Shown in pieces: positions 23,254-32,405 of a stretch of DNA of 64,000 nt. Every line of letters begins with the position of its first letter. The stretch's first letter is position 1. The stretch spans positions 343,304-407,303 of the forward strand of contig MCGO01000038.1 of assembly GCA_002104985.1 (NCBI GenBank). Reading direction: 5' to 3'. A program made the position numbers and the translations under genes. The notes beneath the pieces were generated by a model. The model was not told the DNA's origin and did no database searches. It saw only the letters and a list, made by a program, of their open reading frames with translations. This stretch comes from Rhizoclosmatium globosum. Taxonomy: Eukaryota > Chytridiomycota > Chytridiomycetes > Chytridiales > Chytriomycetaceae.

Positions 23254-24611
23254 TCAGTCTCTTGGTGCTGGAGAGTAGCTTCTTCCACGAGCACGTCCCT
23301 CTCCGGCCCCTTCTCCACCAAATGCTGCAGGAGCGGCTGCACCTGCATCTGGCTCACGTCTTTCGTCTCCACGATCACCACGCTCACGGTCACGTCTACC
23401 ACCCACATCATCCCCACGTGGACGTCCTCCATCTCTCACTTGATCTGGTCGGCCCATGTACTGTCCGGGTCTGTTGATATGGTGTTTTTGATGTTGAAAG
23501 AGAGAAATTTTGATGAGTTGAATGTCAAGTAATTTGAAGTTGAGTGGTTTTGAAGGTTGAATGTTTGAAGGGAAGCAAGAAAGGAAGTTTTGATGATTTT
23601 TTGATGCAAGTGTTGAGGAGGTTTGAGGAGAAGAAAGAGGCACTTTACGTTGAATCATGGCCTCTCTTGGTCAGAGAAAAGTCGACACGCATTCTACGTT
23701 CATTGAATTCGTAACCGTTCATGGCTATACGAATAAGTTAGTAAAACTGTTTGCCTTACATAGATTTGACAGCTGCGCCATTACTGAAACTTCGCTCCGA
23801 ACGTTCCACATATGAACTCTTCACATCACTCATCTTACTCTGATAACGCTCTTATTAGCTGAGCCCCGTCTCCACTGTACTTCTTTCATTCTGTCCTTTG
23901 CCCAGCCCCAAACACAGCCAAATATCCACCACTTCTCATTGAACTCAGATTTACCTTCTCTAGCTTTAGTAGCAGCCTCAACATCCTCAAAAGTAATAAA
24001 CCCAAAGCCTCTGGACTTTTGTGTCTGCTTGTCAAACAAGATAGCAATATCCTTGATGGGTCCAAACTCTCCAAACAACTTCTCCAAGTCTCTTTCACGG
24101 GTCAAAATAGAGAGACCAAAGACACCGAGTACGTTGCATGGTTCTGGGACGCCCTTTTCGAATTTTTCAACAGTTAGAGATACGGACAGGCCAAGCAGAT
24201 GGGAGAGGTTATGTACCCTAGCCGAAGGAGAGATGTTACGTCTAGGAGGTCTGCTGTCTCTGAATCTGTCTCTACCGCCACGGTCATCGTAACGTCTTGG
24301 AGGCGAGCGGGAGCGGGAGTCACTGAAGGAGAGTGGTTTTTAATATAGTTTTAGCAAACACCAAGAACAAAAACAAACCGTCGTCGTCTGTAGTCGTCTC
24401 GTCTGTAATCGTCACGTGGGTCGCGGCGGTAGTAGTCGTCTCTGCGGTCAAAGTCCCGTCGGTCGTCGTAGCGCCGGTCGTCGTAGCGCGAAGGTGGTGG
24501 TGGTGGTGGCCCGCCGTAGTAGTCGTCGCGGGGGTCGCGTGGTGGTGGTGGCGCGTAGTGGGTGGGCGGTGGGTAGTGCGCGGGTGGGAGGTGGTGGCCG
24601 TACGGATCCAT
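23254..24611 (-). CDS. TRA2-like SR splicing regulator with one RRM
   Basis: Five exons (24379..24611, 24217..24322, 23955..24153, 23649..23724, 23254..23470) encode 276 aa. The N-terminal RS/RD-like region is Tyr/Asp/Arg-rich (repeats of RRDDY), followed by RSRSPPR. The RRM is at about residues 118-200, with RNP2 VLGVFGL (121-127) and RNP1 RGFGFITF (161-168), and is followed by the TRA2-type linker TKRGHDSTPGQYMGRP. The C-terminus is Arg/Gly/Glu-rich. TRA2 proteins bind exonic enhancers and direct splice-site choice. Two introns are much longer than the rest of the window: about 230 nt inside the RRM and about 178 nt in the linker. The 63-nt intron 24154..24216 is a multiple of three and open, so retention would insert 21 residues without a stop. 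Confidence 0.82.
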
Positions 24612-24712
24612 TGCGTGGTCGTTTTTTGGTGTATTAATAGTTTGTTGGTTTGTTGGAGGAAAAGAAAAGAAGTCTATCCATCAATTTATTGGTAATTCCA
24701 TACAGGAGGATT

Positions 24713-25708
24713 CTAGTGAGATAAATGCTTGAAAACTAAATCAATAGCTGTCACAGTCGTCTGCTCGTGCTGGCCAGTGCCCGCAGAGACACGGGAAACA
24801 CCAAACCCATCAGGCCCCAATTCAGTTCCCAACTCCTTGTTACTCGCAACAAAATTAACAGTAATCTTTCCACCCTTTCCAGTCTCTTCCAATCCTCCAA
24901 TAGAGTGCACAGAGTCTGTCAACGCAACTCTCTTGATCTTGGCACTCGCAGAAGAACCCTGCTTTTCCAATGCTGCCAATAACTTCATAATACACAGTCC
25001 ACCATAACTATGTGCAACAACAACAACCCTGTCGGTCTTGGCCTTAGACGCAAGTTCATTCCACACATACTTGACATGTTCCTCTGCACTCACGCTCCCA
25101 CGAATCGCCTTCCCGCTCTCCTTCCCACGGTTCTCATTGCTATTGAAGATGAGAACATTGTATCCAGATTTGTGTGCGCGTTCAACGTACTCCAACATAC
25201 TTCCCTTGTACACACTCTCATTAATCACAATCTTGCGTGCCCACTGACCAACTTGAATAGCGAATCCAGGGATCAGCAGCATCAACGGCTTCTCGGACAC
25301 AAGGGCACCAGGGCTATCTCACAAGTATGATGAGTAATTGATTTGAATGTGTCAAAGGGTTTTGGAGGATCTCATCTCTCTGACTCTCTCACCTCATCAA
25401 CACAAAACTCGTCTCCTCCCCTGTCACAGCATCAACAGGCACACTAACTCTTTCCAATCCATGAACGCTTTGCAACTGCTCCACAATCCATTCTGTCAAG
25501 ACATCTGTTCAGGGAGCTCCAATTAATCACACTCAAAAAACCACCCAGTCCGCACTATACCTCCAATCGCCTCGTAATGCGCCTGATTGAATGCGCGGTC
25601 AGATGGATCGACATTGTACACATATGGAGACCCGTCAAGCTTGACAAGGTGGTAGTGCGCGTTGACAGTGTACCCAAGTTCAGCCAAGGAGTTTGAAGGA
25701 GCAAGCAT
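24713..25708 (-). CDS. ARB2/FAM172-domain protein (alpha/beta-hydrolase-like)
   Basis: Three exons (25561..25708, 25393..25504, 24713..25313) encode 286 aa. Family marks are ELGYTVN near the start, FNQAHYEAIGD, VPVD, LMLLIPG, GQWARKIVINE, the FNSNENR stretch, VVVAHSYGG (nucleophile elbow-like G/A-H-S-Y-G-G) and HSIGG. In fission yeast Arb2 is part of an Argonaute chaperone complex; animal FAM172A is linked to splicing and Argonaute transport. The fungal role here is inferred. The second acceptor is GATAG, one of two overlapping candidates; only this one avoids a stop. Confidence 0.75.
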
Positions 25709-27095
25709 TTTTTGGAAGGAAGAAAACGAAGGGGAGATGGAACTTTTTCGAACTTGGGGTTGGAGTTGGTGACTTGTGAGTGGATGGATTAGTGATAGCT
25801 CGTGATCGCCACCGGTGAGTGGGTTTGGAGAGTATGCGTTTTGAGATACCCCGGTTCATGTTTTTTCTTGTATTGTTTGTTTGAAAACAATCTTATAATA
25901 ACGCATAGAGGACACAGCGAGACAGCACTTCCACTCAGTACATCGAAATCTACATCAATCTTGAAGAATATAGATTTATTTTGAATAGATCATTTATCAT
26001 AACAGCGATGCAGGACTACAAGGTAGAAAGGACCTATTGAAGTCCGATCCTAGCTCCCAGTACACAACACAGCCATCGCGAAGCAAAAAGAAAAAGACAG
26101 GAAACGAGAAGAGAAATATACCAAATGGCCTAGATATGATGTGACGGTTCTCAACGATCAAGCGTCGCAAGATTGTAGCGAGGAACAGCAACCCGCCATC
26201 CTAGCTCACGATCCACAACACTGACATTTGAGGAAGGAAGGGAGAGGAAAGGAAGGTAAAATGTATCAGACAGTCCATCGCCCCATTCTCCATCGCCCCA
26301 CGCTATCGCCCACCCATAGGCCAGCGAAAGGGGGGCCGGAGGCAGTCTTCAACCCAAAACGGCGTACCCAAACGAATAAACGAATGAGATCCCTAACCGT
26401 GAATGGAAACTTCCTGCTCATGGGGGAGGATTCGTCTCATCATCTACATTTGTGAAGATGCCTAGTTTGGAAAACTAAGAGCAGAGACTAACTATAAAGA
26501 TGATCCTGTTGAGTGTGAAGTAGATGGTTAGTGATCAGATCGAGCGATGGGAAAGTAGGTAGGTGGTGGTGGTTGGTAGACGAGGAGGTGGGGTGAGGAA
26601 GGGGATGGGAGACTTGCCTTTAGAGTTGGTCGATAAAAAAAAAGAAAGAGTAGATGATGACGCGTTTTATACTGTTTCACAGCTGGTCGGGTCTTTTCTT
26701 TGCTTGGTCGGGGGTTTATCTTTTTCGTCTTGTTTGTTCTGTGTGAGGTTTCCCATACTCGGCCGCATACCATCATGGTTACCAAAACTGAGACGCACAA
26801 CTCCAAATGCTTTCAATTGAAACAATGTAATTCAAATAACGATTATAAGACGAAGAACGTTTGAGTAGATGCAGTTGAGAAGGATGACCTCAAACAGGCT
26901 CCGCAACATACATACCACAACCAAAAAAAAAGACAATCCACAGTGCAAATGAGCCGAAACGCTACGTAATTTACTAGTTCTGATAACAGTATAGAAAGTA
27001 TGGTTTGAATTGAAAGAAATATTAAGTTTGGGGTGAATGATCTGAAAATAGGCAGGTCGTATTGGGCTTGAGTGCCGCAGCCAATAATCAAAAGC
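25709..27095. other. Gene-poor intergenic region of about 1.4 kb
   Basis: No ORF with coding character and no recognisable RNA gene. Content is mixed. Purine-rich and GGTGG-rich runs occur at about 26225-26260 and 26555-26600. A local repeat of a CATCGCCCCA-like 10-mer lies at 26276-26312. Poly-A runs occur near 26634 and 26925. It may hold a non-coding transcript or the promoters of both flanks, but nothing shows it. Confidence 0.5.
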
Positions 27096-27167
27096 CTCCC
27101 ATACGGGGAATCGAACCCCGACCGCCGCCGTGAAAGGGCGGAATCCTGACCGTTGGACTATATGGGA
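27096..27167 (-). tRNA. tRNA-Glu (anticodon TTC)
   Basis: 72-nt cloverleaf read on the minus strand. The acceptor stem is tcccata/tatggga, the anticodon stem ccgcc/ggcgg encloses loop ctttcac (anticodon TTC), and the T-arm contains GGTTCGATTCC. Discriminator base is G. No intron. CCA is not encoded. Confidence 0.95.
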
Positions 27168-27170
27168 TTT

Positions 27171-27300
27171 AAAGTCGTAAAACTACTATGCAAATAAAAA
27201 GTCGCAAAACTATCACGCAAATTTCGAAAGTCTCAAAACTGTTAAGCAAAGTCTCGAAACTATTAAGCAAATTTAAAGTCCTAAACCTGATATCAGTCTC
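27171..27300 (+). repeat. Degenerate direct repeat, about 27-nt unit, four copies, 5' of tRNA-Glu
   Basis: Four imperfect units of the form AAAGTCnnnAAACTATTAAGCAAATTT lie side by side starting 4 bp upstream of the tRNA 5' end. A fifth, weaker copy follows. They are AT-rich, and no ORF covers them. Confidence 0.65.
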
Positions 27301-27531
27301 AAATTTTAGAACTGTTGAATGGAATTATAGCAATATTGGTTTTAAATTTCAGTCGTGGAGCCTCTTAGTATAGTCTCCACAGTACCTTTTGGTGCCTCTA
27401 CTAATCTGTAAAGATATATTAGTTTGCACAGGCCATATCCAACGCACCAAACACAATAGAAATTGAATAAAAGCTATGAAGCAATTCAGCCTATTCATAT
27501 CTTGCCCCAATTTCCCAAAAGGTGTTGCAAA

Positions 27532-29536
27532 ATGCGCAAGACTTCCACCACACGTACAACAATCCAGAAAACAGTTTCCAAAGACCGGACCGTCACTACC
27601 ACCACGACAGTCACTGAATCCAAGTACACTCCCCTTGAACAAGTACCTGCAATTACCAATTCAGGCCACCAAAAGTCAAGCCTGTCAACTTATCAAAGTT
27701 CAACAAAAGAAAAGCAAATGACCTTCAACACCCTCCCACGCGTGCTCACCATCGCCGGCAGTGACTCAGGCGGAGGTGCCGGCATCCAAGCCGATCTCAA
27801 GACCTTCACGTCCTTGGGCACCTTTGGAACCAGCGTAATCACCGCCCTCACCGCCCAAAACACGCAAGGTGTGCAAGGCATCCACCCGTGCCCAACAGCC
27901 TTTGTCGCCCAACAACTTGATTCGGTGTTATCCGACATTGGCACAGACGCCGTCAAGACCGGAATGCTCTTCTCGGCGGAGATGATTGAGGTGGTTGTCA
28001 GCAAGATCAGCGAGTTTGGGCTTGCGAAGGTTGTGCTTGATCCGGTGATGATTGCGACGAGTGGTGATCGGCTGCTTGCGGAAGATGCCGTTGCTGCGAT
28101 TGTGGGACGGTTGCTGCCGTTGGCGTTGGTTGTAACACCAAACATTCCTGAGGCGGAAGTGCTGTGTGCCAATGTGCAAAAGGGGTGGGCTGGCAGGATT
28201 GACAGCTTGGAGGCAATGCATGATGCTGCAAAGTTGTTGCATGCTGCCGGTGTCAAGAATGTTCTTATCAAGGGCGGCCATCTCCCTCTTACGGAAGCTC
28301 CTGTGAAGAACAAGGAAGGTGTGTCTGTTGTGATGCTCAGTCCTACCATCAAGAGAGACAATGGAACTGACAGAAAGTATTGCGTGGATGTCTTGTTCAC
28401 TGGTTCCGAGTTGATTGAGTTCTGGAAGGAGTACGTTCCCACCAAGAACACACACGGAACTGGATGTACCTTATCTGCCGCTATCGCTGCGTACCTTGCC
28501 TCTGACAAGACAGGTATGTATGCCTAAAATCGTGTCTACATCGAACTAAACATCATCCAGTCGTTCAAGCTGTCCAAGAAGGTCTGCTATACGTTACAAA
28601 CGCCATCAGCACATCTTTGAACATTGGAAGCGGACACGGTCCATTGAATCACGTCCACAATATTACCCTCCCACAAACACCACTCACCAAGTAAAGTACT
28701 TCACCATAATCCTGATCTCCCCTCTTAACCTTCCTTCAACCTCCAAACAGGGAAACCTTCATCCAGACCTTGAAATCCGCCTGCGCCAAAGACTGGGACG
28801 AATACATCAACCACCCCTTCGTCCGCGGAATGGCCGACGGAACCCTCCCAACCGAAAGCTTCAAACACTACATCCGCCAAGACTACATCTACCTCCTCCA
28901 CTACGCCCGTGCACACGCTCTCGCCGCCTACAAAGCCACAAAATTCACAGACATCATCAACGCCTCCAGAATCGCATTGCATATCGCTGAGGAAAGCCAG
29001 TTGCACGTCAAGTATTGTGAGCAATGGGGTATTTCCTTGCAAGAGCTTGAGGCGACTAAGGAAGCAACCGCGAACCTCTCGTACACGCGGTACGTGTTGG
29101 AGAAGGGGTTGAGTGGAGATATTTTGGACTTGTTTATGGCTATGGCGCCATGTTTGCTTGGGTATGGTGAGATTGGAATGAAGCTTGCAAACGATCCAGC
29201 TACAAAGAAAGGTGTGTTGAGTCGTTTTTTGTTGAGTGTGACGGGTGAAGTTTAACTCTTTGTTTTAGAGGGTAACTTGTACTGGGCATGGATCTCGAAC
29301 TACGGAAAAGAAGATTTCCAACAAGCTGTGACCACTGGAGAAGGTTGGTTTTTAATTTCTATCAGGTAAACGATCTCTGACCTGACCACATCTCATCAGA
29401 ACTCTTGTTCCGTTTGTACACTGAAATGGTGCCAGCGTCCAACACCACCCGTCTCGACGATTTGTGCGCAATCTTCAGACAAGCTACCATCTTGGAGGTC
29501 AAGTTCTGGGAAATGGGTCTCAACATTCTCGACTAA
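27532..29536 (+). CDS. THI20: Bifunctional HMP/HMP-phosphate kinase and TENA/thiaminase-II protein (THI20 type)
   Basis: Five exons (27532..28513, 28561..28690, 28751..29211, 29269..29343, 29400..29536) encode 594 aa. Residues about 67-345 form the ThiD domain ([41 protein letters not shown], and [12 protein letters not shown] near the C-terminal end). Residues about 375-594 form the TENA domain ([25 protein letters not shown] of the catalytic helix region, [10 protein letters not shown] near the end). In yeast THI20 phosphorylates hydroxymethylpyrimidine and its TENA domain salvages thiamine breakdown products. The first 60 residues are a Thr-rich extension; ATGs at 27463 and 27718 are alternatives. 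The gene lies directly before THI6 on the same strand. Confidence 0.92.
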
Positions 29537-29602
29537 AGATTGACGCTTCTTGCTAACGGACCTTCCTTATTCTTTTATCCTTTCCCTTCCTTTCCCCCCA
29601 TT

Positions 29603-29754
29603 GAGCAAAAACGGGAGCCAATACTGTTGCGCAGTTTGTTGTTTTGTTTTGTTTGTTTTGTTTGTTTTCCTTTGTTTGCCTTCTGTTTGCGCAGGCTGAG
29701 AAGTTTATAACCGTTTGACCGGAACACGGTAATTCGTGCGTCGGGATTTTGCTC
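29603..29754 (+). promoter_or_regulatory. TPP riboswitch in the THI6 leader
   Basis: All core elements of the TPP (THI) aptamer are present. An 8-bp P1 pairs gagcaaaa (29603..29610) with ttttgctc (29747..29754). P2 pairs acgg (29611..) with ccgt. A P3 base gcc/ggc encloses a long T-rich P3 loop of about 75 nt. The conserved CTGAGA is at about 29696. The P4/P5 half ends in gg-TAAT..TGCG-TC-GGGA. A GTAATT inside the core (29729) could be a 5' splice site; a matching acceptor (tatgcag, ending 29817) lies 23 nt before the THI6 ATG, and the segment between carries a short uORF starting at 29788. Fungal TPP riboswitches control splicing of this kind. Confidence 0.87.
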
Positions 29755-29839
29755 AATAAAATAGTTAAAGTCTTAACTTGATAAATAATGGCCTCAACGG
29801 ATTTGTAATTTATGCAGAGGAATTGGATATTTGAAAACG

Positions 29840-31568
29840 ATGTTGCAAACAAAGACAGTTACTAGAACCACAAAGACAACCACAATCATCAACAAGGCAG
29901 AGTCCAAGCCACTGGATCTCTCCGTGTATGTTGTGATTGATGTGTCAGTGCTTCCAGCTGGAAGGGATGCAGTGGCAGTCGCTGAGCAAGCGCTTGAAGG
30001 CGGGGCAACTGTCATCCAACTCCGCGCAAAGGACCTTGATACAAAGTCCTTTATTGAGCTGTCCAACAAAGTGAAAGCTGTTGCCGCCAAGTTTAGGGCT
30101 TTGTTTGTTGTTAATGATCGAGTTGATGTTGCATTGGCTGTTGATGCTGATGGGATTCACATTGGACAGGTGCTGTAGGATATACTCACTTGGATCATAA
30201 TTAAAACATGAATAATAGGATGACATGCCTCTTGCCACAGCGCGAAGACTGCTTGGTCCCTCAAAGGTGATTGGTGTCACTTGTTCAAACACAGATGAAG
30301 TGAATTCAGCTGTCTCGTCTGGATTCGCAAATTACCTTGGAACCTGTGCCGTGTTTCCAACGGCTACTAAAGCCTACGCCCCCGATTTTACTCCTCTTGG
30401 GGCAACAGGGCTCAACTCCCTCCTCCAAGTCTCATCCCTTCCAATCGTTGCAATTGGGGGAATTAATGCCGAAAATGTGGAACAATTGATCATTGAATCC
30501 CAGACTCCACTTAAGACTGTCGCCGGTTGCGCTGTTGTTTCTGCCATCGTTTGTGCACAGAAGCCAACTCAAGCCACAAAGGACCTTGCTGCAAAGATTC
30601 ACCCACTCTTGAAACACAATTCTGAATCTTCAATCGCAAGATTCCTCAACCCCCGCCCCCCACGCGTCCAACTCCTCGTGAATCAAGTCGCACAGGCACT
30701 GTCCTCCGTTCGTGCATCAACCCCACTCGTTCATTCCATCACAAACTACGTAGTCATGAACGACAACGCAAACGTCCTTCTCGCAATCGGTGCATCCCCA
30801 ATCATGGCCCACAGCACAAAAGAATCGTCCGATATTATAAGTTTCTGCGGCTCCCTCGTCCTCAACATCGGAACCCTCTCGGACCCTTGGATCGACGCCA
30901 TGCATATCGCGGGAAAGAAGGCAAACAGTCTCGGCATCCCTGTCGTTCTCGATCCAGTCGGTGCCGGTGCAACACCACTACGCCAGTCGACCTGCATCGA
31001 CCTTGTCACGTTAATTCACACGGATATCGTGAAAGGAAACGCGGGAGAAATTTCGTTCCTCGCTGGCGCGCTGGCCAACACTTCTGGTGGTGTTCAATCG
31101 CGTGGTGTTGATTCGGATGGAACAATGTCGGAACCAGCTCACGTTGTGCGATCCCTTGCTGCGAAAGTGAATTCTGCGATTGCAATGTCAGGACCTGTCG
31201 ATTACGTGTCGGACAGGGTTGGGAAGGATGTTGTTGCGGTTTCGAATGGGAATGAGTGGTTGGGGAAGATTACGGGGACTGGATGTGATACTACCACGCT
31301 TGTCGCCGCGTTTGCTGCTGCTTTGAATGCGGAGTTGAAGGGAAAGAGTCTCTCTGCGGCAACCTGGACAGCAAGCGATGACGAGTCGTTTGATCCGTAC
31401 CTTATTGCTGGTGTAGGTGGAATCTTGTGCATGTGTATTGCTGCGGAACAAGCTATCGCTCAGGGAGGTATCAAGGGTCCAATGAGTTTCAAGACTGCCT
31501 TGTTTGATGCAATTGCAAACTTGACTCCTGAAATGATCCAGTGTTTCGCCCGTGTTGATTTTGTTTGA
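29840..31568 (+). CDS. THI6: Bifunctional thiamine-phosphate synthase / hydroxyethylthiazole kinase (THI6 type)
   Basis: Two exons (29840..30169, 30219..31568), 559 aa. The N-terminal ThiE-like domain (residues about 27-245) has IQLRAKD, FVVNDRVDVALAVDADGIHIGQ, GVTCSN and VAIGGINAENV. The C-terminal ThiM-like domain (about 270-555) has VHSITNYVVMNDNAN, ASPIMAHS, LDPVGAGATPLR, KGNAGEI and GTGCDTT, with its catalytic Cys. It joins HMP-PP and HET-P to thiamine phosphate and phosphorylates the thiazole. The first 20 residues are Thr/Lys-rich and resemble the extension of THI20. Expression should fall with thiamine because a TPP riboswitch lies in its leader. Confidence 0.93.
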
Positions 31569-31605
31569 GTTTGATTGGGATTTCTATTTACTTTTTCACT
31601 TCTTT

Positions 31606-31696
31606 TTGCTTATGGATCGGGTGCCCTTCGAAGTGGCTGAGATTTGAAACCGTTTGGACTGGAACACGATAATGCGTGCGTCAGGAAATAAAGCAA
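31606..31696 (+). promoter_or_regulatory. Second TPP riboswitch, not followed by a thiamine gene
   Basis: Compact TPP aptamer. P1 pairs ttgcttat with ataaagcaa (one bulge). P2 pairs cgg with ccg. P3 is a short hairpin between gcc and ggc around cttcgaagt. CTGAGA follows at about 31637, then the conserved half ending CGATAATGCGTGCGTCAGGA. It starts 38 nt after the THI6 stop. Some 30 nt of sequence beyond it, including ttaacttgat, also matches the region after the first riboswitch, so this is a duplicated leader. In this copy the core reads GATAAT, without the GT present in the first. Confidence 0.82.
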
Positions 31697-31801
31697 TAAG
31701 AAGAATTTTAACTTGATGAAGCGATTATAATTTTTATGACAAATCAAATCCTCTTCATCAAGTATCTTGACAACTAGCCAGTCACGATTGAAAGCCACTA
31801 C

Positions 31802-32364
31802 ATGGGAGAGTTAGAGCGGGGAAGGCCATTGTCAGACGTTTATGATGTAATTTATGCTGTCAAACAGGCGCTTGCTTCGTTCTTTGCCGCCACCCTCATC
31901 AACAAGCTTTCCCTTCACGCTCTTGTCGAAGGTGTCGCTCTTGGCGGCACGAAGGATCAAATAGAGAAGACTTACTTCCTGTGGATTTAAAGAATGTTGT
32001 TTCATCACTGGATGGTGGTATCAATAACATTCGAAATGGCATTTTACTGCGTAAAGATCTTGCATTCGCTTTTGATGAAGGAAAGTTCAGTTTCGTTTTT
32101 CGTGATGGGCACTTTTACTTTATTGCGATTACGACGGATTATATGGATTACGACGGAATCCAAATGGACGAAAATCTGCGAGAGCGGTCCGATGGAACGT
32201 CTTGGTGGTCTGTAGAAAATAGGCCTCATGTAAGACTGATGGAATTCCATTTGAGAAAAAGTGTCGTAAGGCGCATGAGTCCTGCCGAATGTGTCAACGA
32301 GGAGTGGGGTTTGGAATCAGATATATTGGAAGATGAAATATACGAATCAAGTTCAGATTTGTAG
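31802..32364 (+). pseudogene. HNH-nuclease-like relic (fungal HNH family, C-terminal half)
   Basis: The segment 31968..32364 reads LPVDLKNVV, then INNIRNGILLRKDLAFAFDEGKFSF, the second half of the fungal HNH (HNH_2-like) domain. Two things are missing. The upstream half with the first Cys/His motif is not readable in this frame, and the frame 31802..31990 that begins with ATG differs by one shift. The His expected after RKDL is Ala. The C-terminus continues about 75 residues, ending acidic/Ser-rich. It is most likely a decayed copy; a spliced, catalytically inactive protein starting at 31981 remains possible. It is the only coding-like sequence after the second TPP riboswitch. Confidence 0.55.
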
Positions 32365-32405
32365 AGAAACAGAAACGATAATATTAAAGAAACCAACGAA
32401 CAACT

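Noticed and set aside
27171..27300. CRISPR-like spacing of repeats
   Set aside because: Units are contiguous and degenerate, eukaryotic context, no spacers or cas genes.
27693..28508. Minus-strand frame of 271 codons opposite THI20
   Set aside because: Antisense shadow of the strongly conserved ThiD domain.
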